Shown one piece after another: positions 1 to 8,142 of a stretch of 39,551 nucleotides of DNA. This DNA comes from JBFLYN01 sp040756655 (lineage in GTDB: Bacteria > Bacillota > Sulfobacillia > UBA8153). The notes beneath the pieces are model-generated. The model was not told the origin of the DNA and did no database searches. It saw only the letters and a list, made by a program, of their open reading frames with translations. The DNA lies in assembly GCA_040756655.1 (NCBI GenBank), contig JBFLYN010000032.1:1-39551 (forward strand), in the 5' to 3' direction. Both the position numbers and the translations under genes were made by a program. The number at the start of each line of letters is the position of its first letter. Position 1 is the stretch's first letter.

Positions 1-441
1 GCTTCTTGCGCCTGAGCACTCCGCCATCCCCCCCGGTAGCACAACTACTGAGGAAGATTGGACATTCACCGCCAAATTCCTGTACTGCCCTACCCTATGG
101 GGGTATATTTTTCAGCGCTCTCCTAGATGGGCCGTGCAAGAGAGGAGCAGTGCTTTCGTGACAGCCCGGAAGATTCTTGGTGATGTGGCTCAAGTATGCA
201 GCCGGGTGAACAGTGCTTGCCAGCGGCAGCCGAAAGCGACCGGGACAACCCTCGGTACTATGTAGTGCTTCTACGGCTGGGAGCAGAAACCTCCAGGGTC
301 GTCGCTGCCGGTCCGCCCCGTTCGTGGCAGGCACGGCCCGACCACCTAGTTTCCCAGATCTCAGCGGGATCCCGCACCTGAACCTGCACGCAAGACCCAT
401 GGCTGACATAAGTTGTCATGGACCGGATACTAAGGATACTA
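1..441. other. No recognisable gene left of the first insertion element
   Basis: I see no convincing coding region here. The open frames are short, lack ribosome binding sites and have composition-driven translations rich in Arg, Pro and Ser. The stretch ends at the left end of the IS701-like element. It may be a gene remnant or intergenic DNA, but I recognise no family. Confidence 0.4.
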
Positions 442-1813
442 GAGTTTTGTACTTTTGTTCCTAGAGTTACCCAGTAAGTCGGTGGCAGACTGCTGCCACA
501 GTCACCCCTGTTGCGAACTGGGCGTATAGCCATCTAACCAAGAGTAACTGAGCATGGTGGTGGCTGGTCCGTATCCCGGGAAGCCAGTAGGCCCCGTTGG
601 GTCTCGGCCAACGTGTAGGCGATGAGTACCAGCTCCAGGTAGCGCTCCACCCCACTGGTGCTGCGCAACTGGTAGTCATCAAAGCCCAGCAGTTGCTTGG
701 CGTTGCGGTGGAAAGTTTCCACCGGCCAGCCATGGCTATAGTGGGTCAACAGTCCCTGGGCGTCCAGCGCAGAGACTGCCTCCTGCTCCGGATGGAAGTG
801 CGCATAGAACCTGGTTCCGTGGGATGGTGCGGCCGAGATCACGACCCGGGCCCGCAGGTTGCCGTCGACTTGGCGGACGCGGTAGGTCCGGTGGTTCACG
901 GTCACGAGGTGATCCGGCATACCGGTCCGGGTCGCCAGCTCGGCCAGGCTTATCCCTTGGGCGTAAGGAGCGTGGGCACACTCACGCAGCACCCGGTGGC
1001 TCTTGACGGCACACACCACTTCGCAACGCCGGTCCAGCGCCACTTGGATCAGGGTGCTGCTGGCATACCAGCTGTCCAACAGCACCACCGTACGGGTCCC
1101 CGGCACCGGCGTGAACTCAGCGATGAGTTGGGCCGCCAGTGCCAATTTGAAGCGGAACTTACTTCCTGACTGGGAGCAGGCCCGCTGGCTCTGGTAGAGC
1201 AACGCCCCTACCGGATACGCATAACCGGCGATGACATAGAGGGCGGTGACCAAGGAGTGACCCCATACTTGCTGCTGGTCAGCATGGGAGTAGTGCCAGC
1301 CCAGACCGGCCATCTTCTTGCCGGTCTTCCTCACGACCGTATCATCGATCACCAGCTAACCGGTAACCAGGGCACTGGTGGTATCGCGATACGGAGCTGG
1401 GAGAACTGCACCAACGTGTTCCAGCACCCGTTGCCATGGGGTCCGCCGCAGCCAGGCGGGCTTCCAGGGAGCTCAGTTGACAAAGCGGTTAACATTGCTC
1501 TGGTCACGCTGCCACAGGTACCGCTGAACTTTGGTCAACTGGTTGATGGTATGTACCCCTACCCACAAGATTATGGTGAGAATCAGCTGCCGGAAATGGT
1601 GACGCTGAGGCCGGCTCAGGTACAGAGCAAACCGGTCTACGCAATCTCCAAACAACGCTTGCCAATTCTTGTCCAGGTTCCTGGTCTGCGGTATACTGGG
1701 TTTGAACATGGTCCGTGCCTCCCTCAGGATGTTTGTTGCAACAACACCTTGCGAGGCGACCGGGCCATGTTTCTTTTAAGTATGGCAGCACCTACCAGAA
1801 CAACTACAAAACC
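442..1813 (-). mobile_element. IS701/IS4-like insertion sequence, copy 1 (inactive)
   Basis: This element holds a broken minus-strand DDE transposase. Its ends form a short imperfect inverted repeat. The left end has GAGTTTTGTACTT (from 442) and the reverse complement of the right end reads GGTTTTGTAGTT (ending at 1813). A second, nearly identical and same-orientation copy starts at 37370 with GGTTTTGTACTT, which helps to fix the left boundary. The right flank is TTAA and the flank of copy 2 is CTAA, but no matching target duplication is visible around copy 1. The right end lies just upstream of the SPOCS-domain gene, so it has probably replaced that gene's original upstream region. The family call rests on the transposase. 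Confidence 0.75.
534..1709 (-). pseudogene. IS701/IS4-like DDE transposase with two in-frame stops
   Basis: The reading frame begins at the ATG at 1709 (MFKPSIPQTRNLDKNW) and gives the usual N-terminal domain ending in NVNRFVN. A TGA follows at 1473-1475. The same frame then continues through APWKPAWLRR until a TAG at 1356-1358, directly before LVIDDTVV, the first catalytic Asp region. Downstream come KTGKKMAGLGWHYS, the second Asp in VVLLDSWY, and GWPVETFHRNAKQLLGFDDY with the catalytic Glu, all typical of IS701-like transposases. Because the frame is kept on both sides, the stops look like point mutations; the TAG is one base from a Tyr codon. The stops split the protein before its catalytic core, so it is probably inactive. 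Copy 2 carries the same two stops. Confidence 0.8.
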
Positions 1814-1856
1814 TTAATTAAGGACAGACATACATGTCGGGAAGATGGAGAGTGCC

Positions 1857-2315
1857 ATGGGTACTTTCACCGATCTAGCGGTGAACTCCGGCAACCTGAT
1901 CGCTACCAAGGGTAAACCGCCCGTCATCATCGTGCGGGTCCTGGTGGAGGAATTCGTCGAGCAATTCCTGCTGGAAGCCTGCCTGGTGCTGCGAGAGATC
2001 CCGCTCAAGATAGTGGCGGTGGATGTCAGCGCCGAGGGAGTCCGCTGCCGGCTGGTCAAGGACCTGGTGCTGGTGGATGGCACCGCCCTCATCGACGTCC
2101 TATACGTGAACCAGGGAGGGCTGGTAGTGGCAGAGGCGTTCCAGCGGCCCTTCTCCGGGGTCCACTGGACTACGGCGGCCAGGCCGTCCATGGACGTGTG
2201 CTGCCGGGCGTGGTTATCCGAAGACCATGAGATGAAAGACACCTGTCTTCAGGTGACCATCCTGGTAACTGTCTCCGGGCGCATCACCGAAGAGGTGCTG
2301 ATACTGGGCTCATAG
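1857..2315 (+). CDS. SPOCS-domain (DUF3794) protein, probably spore-related
   Basis: This is a 152-residue acidic protein. Its second half has the pattern of the SPOCS/DUF3794 domain: LVLVDGTALIDVLYV, then a PFSGVHW element and a hydrophobic strand (ILVTVSGRITEEV). SPOCS domains are known from SipL and other spore-envelope proteins of Bacillota, where they mediate protein-protein contacts. There is no signal peptide, LysM domain or membrane segment. An ATG at 1845 is also possible. I prefer 1857 because GGAGAG lies four bases before it. The IS end at 1813 leaves only about 40 bases upstream; a CATACAT at 1829-1835 resembles a sporulation-sigma -10 element but has no good -35. The role in the spore coat is inferred from the domain and the downstream cluster. 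Confidence 0.6.
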   Translation: MGTFTDLAVNSGNLIATKGKPPVIIVRVLVEEFVEQFLLEACLVLREIPLKIVAVDVSAEGVRCRLVKDLVLVDGTALIDVLYVNQGGLVVAEAFQRPFSGVHWTTAARPSMDVCCRAWLSEDHEMKDTCLQVTILVTVSGRITEEVLILGS

Positions 2316-2555
2316 GGGAGGGTAAGTGGTGGCGTGACCCGGGTTTACGGCCCGGTCTTCGCGCCCCCGTGCCGCCCGGCCAGCAACTGCCGCTTGGGCT
2401 GGTTGGACCTCCCGGCTCTGCCGCCGGTCCCCGGGAGACTGCCTCCGCTCCCCCGGGGTTTCACCCCTGCACGCGGGCTGGCCTGGCGGCGAGAAGCCGG
2501 GTCGCCGACAGGCACCGGCTGGACCTGCGAGTCTACATAACGTAATGGAGGGAGC

Positions 2556-2798
2556 ATGATGCCTGTCATCCGTTGCCCGCGCTGCCGGGCCCGTTCCCGA
2601 TGTGACCTGAGAGGCCGGTGGATGGTCCGCTGCGAGCTCTGTGGATATGCCTTCCAGGTGGTGGTCCTCGGCAGGTATGACGACGGTGCTCGGGATGTCA
2701 CCTGCCCCAGCTGCGGGCATACCGAGCAGGTCAGGGTCGAGCCCAAGCTGGTGGCGACCTGTCCTGAGTGCGGGCACGTTTTCGCCGTTTCTTGGTAG
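2556..2798 (+). CDS. Small double zinc-ribbon protein
   Basis: This 80-residue protein has four CxxC knuckles: C7/C10 with C26/C29, and C50/C53 with C69/C72. It therefore probably folds as two tandem zinc ribbons. The lone C16 is extra. Short beta-prone segments (FQVVVLGRY, VRVEPKLVAT) join the knuckles, and nothing else is present. GGAGGGAGC lies immediately upstream of two adjacent ATG codons; either could be used. It sits between the SPOCS gene and the beta-rich protein in the same direction. Zinc ribbons of this kind may bind nucleic acid or protein, and I cannot assign a partner. The 240 bases before it hold no gene I trust. Confidence 0.65.
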   Translation: MMPVIRCPRCRARSRCDLRGRWMVRCELCGYAFQVVVLGRYDDGARDVTCPSCGHTEQVRVEPKLVATCPECGHVFAVSW

Positions 2799-2808
2799 GG
2801 ACATAATG

Positions 2809-2836
2809 CACCATGGACCGCATGGACACATATTAT
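2809..2836 (+). promoter_or_regulatory. Possible sigma-K-type sporulation promoter
   Basis: CACC at 2809-2812 and CATATTAT at 2829-2836 are separated by 16 bases. This fits the mother-cell sigma-K pattern (mACm, N16-17, CATAnnnTA) except for the final A. The next start codon lies about 35 bases downstream. The motif is short and could be chance, but it precedes a beta-rich protein and three glycosyltransferases, which would suit late spore-surface expression. Confidence 0.4.
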
Positions 2837-2871
2837 GTAGTCAATAATGAGGGCGGAGGGAGGTGACTATA

Positions 2872-3351
2872 TTGCCCTTCACTTTCTCGCAAGAAACCAC
2901 GCCTAACTCGGGGAACACCATTCTAACAGCTGACCTGGATGTCCGGGTCAGCCCCACGGACGCCATCATCACCAGCACCAACTTCATCGGTGGGTCCAGC
3001 GTCAGTGGCGTGCTGGACATCAGCAACAACAGCGGTATTGATGTCCTGTACTTCATCTCTGCCGACTGGCGCGAATCGCCCGCCTCCACCATCAGCATGG
3101 CCACGATCTTGGCCAACCGCCTGACGGTGAGCGTAGTCGCGACGGCTTCTCCCACCGACGTTCTCGTGTTTGGTGGCACCCTGGCGGGGCTCGTGGACCG
3201 GCCCGCGGGCGGGCGCCCGCTGCCCACGGCCACTCCCGTGGAAAAACTGACGTTCACCGTGTTGCTGGCAGAAGAGGATGCTACCAACCTGGTCCAGGGG
3301 GTAAACCTGCTCACTGACTTCGTGTTCGTGGCCACGCAAAGCCCGGCGTAA
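2872..3351 (+). CDS. Beta-rich protein of unknown function
   Basis: This acidic protein of about 159 residues is rich in Thr, Ser, Val and Asn. It shows alternating hydrophobic stretches typical of a beta-sandwich (TILTADLDVRV, LTVSVVATASPTDVLVFGG, LTFTVLLAEED) and has no cysteine or membrane segment. A GTG at 2863 touches the ribosome binding site GGAGGGAGG. The TTG at 2872 has about nine bases of spacing and is the more likely start. There is no signal peptide, so if it reaches the spore surface it would be placed by the mother cell rather than secreted. Three glycosyltransferase genes follow directly. It might be their acceptor, as with glycosylated exosporium proteins, but that is inference. 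I recognise no named family. Confidence 0.55.
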   Translation: MPFTFSQETTPNSGNTILTADLDVRVSPTDAIITSTNFIGGSSVSGVLDISNNSGIDVLYFISADWRESPASTISMATILANRLTVSVVATASPTDVLVFGGTLAGLVDRPAGGRPLPTATPVEKLTFTVLLAEEDATNLVQGVNLLTDFVFVATQSPA

Positions 3352-3359
3352 CATCGGCA

Positions 3360-3383
3360 GGAGGGCCGGCCCTCCGGCCCTCC
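3360..3383 (+). other. Perfect 10-bp intergenic hairpin
   Basis: GGAGGGCCGG (3360-3369) and CCGGCCCTCC (3374-3383) form a perfect stem with a CCCT loop, just after the stop of the beta-rich gene and before the ribosome binding site of the first glycosyltransferase. No T-run follows, so it is probably not a strong terminator. It may attenuate or stabilise the transcript between the two genes. Confidence 0.55.
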
Positions 3384-3404
3384 ATGCCCATGGAAGGAGA
3401 CGGC

Positions 3405-4520
3405 ATGCCCAGAGCAGCCATTGTCACCACCAGTCATTTTCACGCTTCCGGACAGCACGGCGTGTACGGGGGGGCCGAACGTTACGGGGTCGAACTCACC
3501 CGGTGGCTCCGGGCCATCGGCTGGAAGGTAGTTTGGTGGCAGATCGGTACCGGTTGGACGGCTAGTTTCCTGGATGGGGTTCTGGTGTACAGTGTGCCGG
3601 TCAGGAGTTCATTTGTGCAGACCTGCGCCGACCTCAACCGTGCCTTCCACGAACAGGCCGGCGCGGTGGACCTGGCCATATACTTCGTCACCTACCTGGC
3701 CTATCCCCAGGTGTTCGAGCGGAGTATCTCCATATCTCACGGTATATACTGGGACTATCCCTTCTGGGAAAACCGCATCGGCGGCGGGGAGCTGCGTACA
3801 GAATGGCTGCGCCGGATGGAAGCCGCGTTGAGCGGTCCTCGCAAAGTAGTATCGGTGGACACCGTCACCATCGCCTGGGCCACCGCCCGGTGGCCCCACT
3901 TGGCCGGTCGCTTTGTATACATCCCGAATTTCGTGGACGTCACCCGGTTCCATCCGGCGCACCGGGGCCGGCAGGAGTCCAGGAACCTGAGGGTGCTGTT
4001 TCCCCGGCGGCTCACATCGGTTCGGGGCATAGCCGAAAGCATGCACGCGGCCGAGGTCATAACCTCCCGTTTTCCCCACGTTGAGTTCCACTTCGTGGGT
4101 CGCTCGCATGCTCCCGACCACGAACGGCACATGCTGGCCTGGGCCGCGCGGCACGCCCGCATCTTTTACTACTGGCGGCCGCCGTCCAATATGCCCATGG
4201 TCTACCGCAACATGGACATCTGTTTGATCCCCTCCAAGTCCACAGAGGGAACCTCCCTGTCTTGCCTCGAGGCCATGGCCAGCGGACTGGCGGTGGTCGC
4301 CGGTCGGGTGGGCGGTCTTGGTGACCTCATCACCCACGAGTACAACGGTCTTTTGGTCTACCCGTCGGCCGGCCGCCTGGTTGAGGCCATAGAGCGGCTG
4401 GTTGTCGAAGAAGACCTGCGACTGAGGCTGGGCGAGCGGGCCCGGGCCAGTGCCATGGCCTTCGCACTTTCCCGGTGGAGAAGACGCTGGGGCGACCTGG
4501 TGGACACCGTGATGGCGTAG
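3405..4520 (+). CDS. Glycosyltransferase family 4 (GT-B fold)
   Basis: This 371-residue protein probably transfers a sugar from a nucleotide donor in the cytoplasm. The N-terminal half begins MPRAAIVTTSHF and includes the GGAERY acceptor-side loop of GT4 enzymes. The C-terminal half has YIPNFVDVTRFHP, then VEFHFVG, and the donor-site EX7E motif (E281 and E289 in STEGTSLSCLEAMASG), followed by GGLGDLITHEYNGLLV. These are standard GT4 signatures. The start at 3405 is chosen because GGAAGGAGA lies five bases upstream. An in-frame ATG at 3384 falls in the arm of the hairpin. A second GT4-like gene and a GT2 gene follow at spacings of 15 and 3 bases, so the three are likely cotranscribed. Sugar and acceptor are unknown. 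Confidence 0.85.
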   Translation: MPRAAIVTTSHFHASGQHGVYGGAERYGVELTRWLRAIGWKVVWWQIGTGWTASFLDGVLVYSVPVRSSFVQTCADLNRAFHEQAGAVDLAIYFVTYLAYPQVFERSISISHGIYWDYPFWENRIGGGELRTEWLRRMEAALSGPRKVVSVDTVTIAWATARWPHLAGRFVYIPNFVDVTRFHPAHRGRQESRNLRVLFPRRLTSVRGIAESMHAAEVITSRFPHVEFHFVGRSHAPDHERHMLAWAARHARIFYYWRPPSNMPMVYRNMDICLIPSKSTEGTSLSCLEAMASGLAVVAGRVGGLGDLITHEYNGLLVYPSAGRLVEAIERLVVEEDLRLRLGERARASAMAFALSRWRRRWGDLVDTVMA

Positions 4521-4535
4521 GGGGAGGAGCCGAGC

Positions 4536-5651
4536 ATGTTGAAGAAGAAGGCAGCAGTCCTGGTAAGGAAGTTGTACGAGCGCAACGGAAGCGTGCCCGA
4601 CGATGGCTACGAACTAGAATGGGCGGCGGCGTTTTCTGCTTGCCTGGAGCGGGCCGGTTACAGCGCGGAGTGGTGGCAGGAGGGCGAAACCTGGACCCGG
4701 GAGCTACTGCCAGGAGTGACCGTTCACAGCGTGACCGACGGCACGCCGTCCATGGGCACTCTCCCCGGGCTAAACCAGGCTTTCTGGGAAAACTGCGGGA
4801 GTTATACCCTGGGGATTTACGCCGACCCTCTGCTGGCCTACCCGCAGGTTACTGATGGGAGCATCGTGCTCCTTGGCGACATCCCCACGCCCGCGGGGTT
4901 CATGGGACCGGCCGCGGATTCTCTGACCCGGGAGCAACAGGAAGAGTTCTACCGCCGGGTTTTCATGGGGTTGGCCTGCCCCGGCCTGGTAGTGGCCAGT
5001 GGTTTGCACTACATCCAGTGGGCCATTTCTACCTGGCACGGTCTTTCTCACAAGTTCAGTTACATCCCGGACTGCCCGGCCCCGCTCCCGGCCGCTCCGG
5101 GAGGGGCGGGCGGCGACAGGCTGCGGGCGCTTTTTAGCGCCCCCCTTTTGCCCCGGCACGGTGTGAGTGACGCCATGCGGGCTGCCGACGTGGTGACCGC
5201 CCGCAGGCAGGACACGGAATTCGTGTTCACGGGATGGGCCCCGCCCAGCATTCGACCCCACCTCCAGCGCTGGCTGGCCACCAGGGAAAGGGTGTACTGG
5301 CGGCCTCCGGCTCCCGGGGACTTCGACGGTGGGCCCCTAGTGCTCTGCTTGGCCGGGACTGGACCCCCTCGGGCCCGGGAAGCCCTGGCGGCCATGGGCC
5401 GAGGTGGGATCCTCGTAGCATCCCCCCGGGGGTCCCTGGCGGACTTCATCATCGACGGTCACAATGGCCTCGTGGTCAATCCAGCCGCCGGTGAACTGGC
5501 ACCCGCCATAGAACGAGTTGCCGCGAGGCCGTCCTGGCGGCGCTCCCTGAGCCACAACGCCAGGCTTACGGCCGCCAGTTATTCACAGCAGCGGTGGGAG
5601 GAGAACTGGGCAAGGGTCTTGGAGCAAGCACGTATGACATCGGGAGGGTGA
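4536..5651 (+). CDS. Degenerate GT4-like glycosyltransferase paralogue
   Basis: This 371-residue protein matches the preceding enzyme in length and layout. Shared landmarks are the WWQ segment near residue 45, YIPDCPAPL, VYWRPPAPG, and LADFIIDGHNGLVVNPAAGE near the C-terminus. The donor-binding EX7E motif is not preserved: the matching stretch reads AGTGPPRAREALAAMG, with the first Glu replaced. The N-terminal glycine-rich GGAERY loop is also absent. It therefore looks like a duplicate that may have lost catalysis and could act as a partner subunit or bind without transferring. GGGGAGGAG precedes the ATG. A changed but still active site cannot be excluded. Confidence 0.7.
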   Translation: MLKKKAAVLVRKLYERNGSVPDDGYELEWAAAFSACLERAGYSAEWWQEGETWTRELLPGVTVHSVTDGTPSMGTLPGLNQAFWENCGSYTLGIYADPLLAYPQVTDGSIVLLGDIPTPAGFMGPAADSLTREQQEEFYRRVFMGLACPGLVVASGLHYIQWAISTWHGLSHKFSYIPDCPAPLPAAPGGAGGDRLRALFSAPLLPRHGVSDAMRAADVVTARRQDTEFVFTGWAPPSIRPHLQRWLATRERVYWRPPAPGDFDGGPLVLCLAGTGPPRAREALAAMGRGGILVASPRGSLADFIIDGHNGLVVNPAAGELAPAIERVAARPSWRRSLSHNARLTAASYSQQRWEENWARVLEQARMTSGG

Positions 5652-5654
5652 GCC

Positions 5655-6362
5655 ATGAGCCGGCCCGAACTGGTGGCCATGATGCCGGTGCACAATGAAG
5701 CCAGCCGCTACCTTGGCCAGGTACTCGAGAGTCTTGAAGCCTACGTTGACCGCATTGTGGTGCTGGACGATGCCTCTACCGACGAAACGCCAAGCCTGTG
5801 TCGTTCTTACGCCCGGGTGGTGTATCACCGCCAGCCGGAGCGGACCTTCCCGGTAGACGAGTCCCGGCTGCGATCGCGACTGTGGGAGCTCACAGTGGCA
5901 TTGGAGCCCCGTTGGATCCTGGCCATAGACGCAGATGAGATGTTCGAAGACCGGGCACAGCACGAGCTCAGGTTCCTCCTGGACCGGGCGGAATTCTCCG
6001 CCGTGGATTTCCGGGTGTTCGATTTCTGGGATGAAGATCACGTCCGGGTGGACGGAGGATGGAACCCTTGGACCAAAGAGTTCCGCATGCTGGTGGCCTA
6101 CAACCCGAGGTTCGACTCGTGCTGGAAGCCAGGACTCCTCCACTGCGGCCGTTTCCCCAGGTCGTACTATGGCCCGGTTCCCGCATACTTCAGTGACCTC
6201 AGACTCAAGCACCTGGGATGGATGCGGCCCGAGGACCGCCTGTTCAAGCACGCCTTCTACCAGGAACGCCTGCCGGACGACCCCCATGCCGCGTCGATCC
6301 TGGCACCACCCGAAGCGGTACGGCTGGAAAGGTGGATCCCGGCCAAACCGCTGCCTTTCTAG
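5655..6362 (+). CDS. Glycosyltransferase family 2
   Basis: This 235-residue GT-A enzyme begins with ELVAMMPVHNEASRYL, the family 2 start, followed by VDRIVVLDDASTDET, which binds the nucleotide. The metal-binding DxD is D92-A-D94 in WILAIDADEMFED. The C-terminal part holds aromatic-rich acceptor segments (FDFWDEDHV, HLGWMRPEDR). The length suits a short soluble GT2; there is no membrane helix. GGGAGGGTGAGCC precedes the ATG, and the gene starts three bases after the stop of its neighbour. It closes the cluster, and I expect it to extend or cap the same glycan. Confidence 0.85.
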   Translation: MSRPELVAMMPVHNEASRYLGQVLESLEAYVDRIVVLDDASTDETPSLCRSYARVVYHRQPERTFPVDESRLRSRLWELTVALEPRWILAIDADEMFEDRAQHELRFLLDRAEFSAVDFRVFDFWDEDHVRVDGGWNPWTKEFRMLVAYNPRFDSCWKPGLLHCGRFPRSYYGPVPAYFSDLRLKHLGWMRPEDRLFKHAFYQERLPDDPHAASILAPPEAVRLERWIPAKPLPF

Positions 6363-6768
6363 TGGGCCTGGGCACAGGCAGGTGCCGGGAAAAACGTCGC
6401 GAAAGGGCAGAGGGCTTACGCTTGAAGCTATCGGTGAACCATGGATACGGTGCATGCTGCCTCGGAGACTGTTGACGGCAGGTAGTCTGTCGTGGGGTCA
6501 CCGGCGCCCAGTTGACCACCCAAGGCTGGCCTGTGGCAACGGGCAAGGACGCCGGTCCGGAAGCCGACGGCCTGCCAGTGAGCTCGGTAACTCTGTCGCG
6601 GCTTCACGGCTTACGTGGTGCCGGTAGTGCCAAGAGGGAGACCGGCCCATCCCCGGGGATCCTACATGCGCCTTTCAGGCCCGGGCAGTGGTCATCACCA
6701 GCTGCCAGCAGCGGGTGTCGCCGGCCTCACTGCCTGCGGGACCGGGCAGGAGTGCCCTGCGGCCGCGG
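6363..6768. other. Gene-free interval between the glycosyltransferases and the GerD-like gene
   Basis: About 400 bases with no credible gene. A plus-strand frame (6512-7099) runs into the antisense of the real minus-strand gene and has no ribosome binding site. Several G/C-rich inverted repeats occur, but none forms a clear terminator for either of the two converging genes. I compared 6380-6470 with common riboswitch cores and found no match. Confidence 0.4.
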
Positions 6769-7266
6769 TCACCGGTTTTGGGCTACGGGCAACAGGTCGG
6801 TGATGATCTTCACCAAGAACTCCTGTCCCTCGCTGGTGGCCAGCATATTCTCGAGGGTGTTTTGGATATCCTCGGCGGTGATGCTCTCTTTGATCAGCTC
6901 CTGGAACTCCGGATCCTGGACCAGCCCCTTGACGTACTGGCGGAACTGGGGCCCCTGCAGTACATTTTGGACGATGGCCTCCAGGTCCGTGGATTCCAGC
7001 ACCCGGGTGGTGATGGCTGTAGCCAGGCGCTCTTCGTTTACCTTGGGTACCAGCGAGTCGAGAAGCGCCCGGGTTTCGTCGGTCACCAGAAGCTGCTGAA
7101 GGATCTCCCGCACCTGGCCGGCCAGAGTGGATGCAGGGGGGGAGTCTGCCTCACCTGCCTGCGGGTGGTTTCGTTGAGGATCCCACCAGGCGTAGAGGGC
7201 CAGCGACAATATGGCTATTCCCAGCAGGGCAAAGGTGAGGAAGTAGATAGTTCTTTTGCTGGACAA
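6769..7266 (-). CDS. Membrane-anchored GerD-like protein
   Basis: The protein has a short cytoplasmic N-terminus (SSKRTIYF), one transmembrane helix (LTFALLGIAILSLALYAWW), a Pro/Ser linker, and a helical domain of about 120 residues. That domain repeats a pattern of the kind VLQGPQFRQYVKGLVQDPEF then LIKESI. Such repeats of 'deletion/segment-like' helices resemble GerD, the germinosome scaffold of spores, but GerD is usually a lipoprotein with a lipobox and this is not, so the match is loose. The ATG at 7284 has no ribosome binding site. The TTG at 7266 follows GAGGTGGAG at good distance and is preferred. The gene is divergent from lgt, and the two 5' ends overlap or nearly touch. Expression in the forespore is inference. 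Confidence 0.55.
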   Translation of the reverse strand: MSSKRTIYFLTFALLGIAILSLALYAWWDPQRNHPQAGEADSPPASTLAGQVREILQQLLVTDETRALLDSLVPKVNEERLATAITTRVLESTDLEAIVQNVLQGPQFRQYVKGLVQDPEFQELIKESITAEDIQNTLENMLATSEGQEFLVKIITDLLPVAQNR

Positions 7267-8111
7267 TGGCTCCACCTCACCCATATTCTGCGGCCCCGGG
7301 GGAGCTAATATACGGGGGGGAGCAGGAACTGGCGGCGGGGCCTGGAATAGTAAGCTGTCTGGTGGTGGTGTGCGTGTTCCCGGTGATCTTCAGGATCGGT
7401 CCCGTGGTGTTTTACAGCTACGGCCTCATGCTGAGCCTGGCCTTCCTCGGTGCCATGGTGGTGGCCACCGCCGAGGGCAAGCGGCGGGGGCTGAGGGCCC
7501 AATCCATGGCCGATTTCTTCCTGGCCATCATTGTCTTGGCCGTGATCTTCTCGCGGCTGGTGTACGTAGCCGTCAACTGGCCGGAGTTTGCACAGACGCC
7601 CTGGCAAGTGCTGAACATCCGGGAAGGCGGACTGGCCATTCACGGCGGTATACTGGGCGGCCTCATTGCCGGGTGGTGGTTTACCCGTCGCGAGCGGCTG
7701 CCCTACCTTCTGGTGGCAGACGTGGCCGCCCCGGCCATGGCACTGGGCACGGCCATTGGCCGGGCCGGGTGCTTTCTAAACGGGTGCTGCTACGGCGTGC
7801 TCACTTCCGGCGCGTGGGGAGCGCGTACCCGCTATGCGCTGGGGCTCCGCCACCCCACCCAGCTATATGAGCTGGTGCTGTCCTTGGGCCTATTTGCCTT
7901 CCTGTGGTCCTGGCGGCGACGTTCCGGGCGACCGGGCAGGTTGTTCTTTATGTACGCGGCCGGATACGCGGCCATCCGCTTTGTTGTGGAAATATTCCGC
8001 GAAGTAGAGGGATACCTTGGTCCCGTCAGCTATGCCCAGGCCCTGAGTCTGGTGTTGCTGGTAGCTGCTGCGAGTTTCCTGGTGCTAACCAAGCACAAGC
8101 AAAGTTTTTGA
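7266..8111 (+). CDS. lgt: Prolipoprotein diacylglyceryl transferase
   Basis: Lgt moves diacylglycerol from phosphatidylglycerol to the lipobox cysteine of prolipoproteins in the cytoplasmic membrane. The polytopic protein shows FRIGPVVFYSYGLML at the N-terminus, the HGGILGGLIAGWW catalytic-histidine motif, and GRAGCFLNGCCYG, the GRxGxFxNxxxxG signature. HPTQLYELVLSLGLF and a C-terminal FVVEIFRE with the conserved Arg-Glu follow. The length of 281 counts from the ATG at 7266. The first 30 or so residues are unlike Lgt, and GTG codons at 7362-7374 just before FPVIFRIGP are plausible starts, so the true 5' end is uncertain. The 3' end overlaps the -35 of the promoter at 8108. Confidence 0.85.
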   Translation: MAPPHPYSAAPGELIYGGEQELAAGPGIVSCLVVVCVFPVIFRIGPVVFYSYGLMLSLAFLGAMVVATAEGKRRGLRAQSMADFFLAIIVLAVIFSRLVYVAVNWPEFAQTPWQVLNIREGGLAIHGGILGGLIAGWWFTRRERLPYLLVADVAAPAMALGTAIGRAGCFLNGCCYGVLTSGAWGARTRYALGLRHPTQLYELVLSLGLFAFLWSWRRRSGRPGRLFFMYAAGYAAIRFVVEIFREVEGYLGPVSYAQALSLVLLVAAASFLVLTKHKQSF

Positions 8112-8136
8112 CACCCAGCTCATGTCATTATATAAT
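8108..8136 (+). promoter_or_regulatory. Perfect sigma-A consensus promoter
   Basis: TTGACA at 8108-8113 and TATAAT at 8131-8136 are separated by exactly 17 bases. Both hexamers and the spacing match the vegetative consensus fully. The -35 overlaps the lgt stop codon. Transcription would begin near 8143. Such a perfect promoter is uncommon ahead of an ordinary gene and suggests strong constitutive output. Confidence 0.85.
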
Positions 8137-8142
8137 GGGGCT

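Noticed and set aside
1356..1475. Pyrrolysine or selenocysteine recoding of the transposase stops
   Set aside because: Two different stops would both need recoding in one transposase, and copy 2 has further damage. Inheritance from one dead parent is simpler. I kept a test among the findings.
6380..6470. A possible riboswitch in the gene-free interval
   Set aside because: The segment has GAAA and several short stems, but none of the c-di-GMP, cobalamin, TPP or Moco cores could be aligned, and the downstream gene on that strand is not in range.
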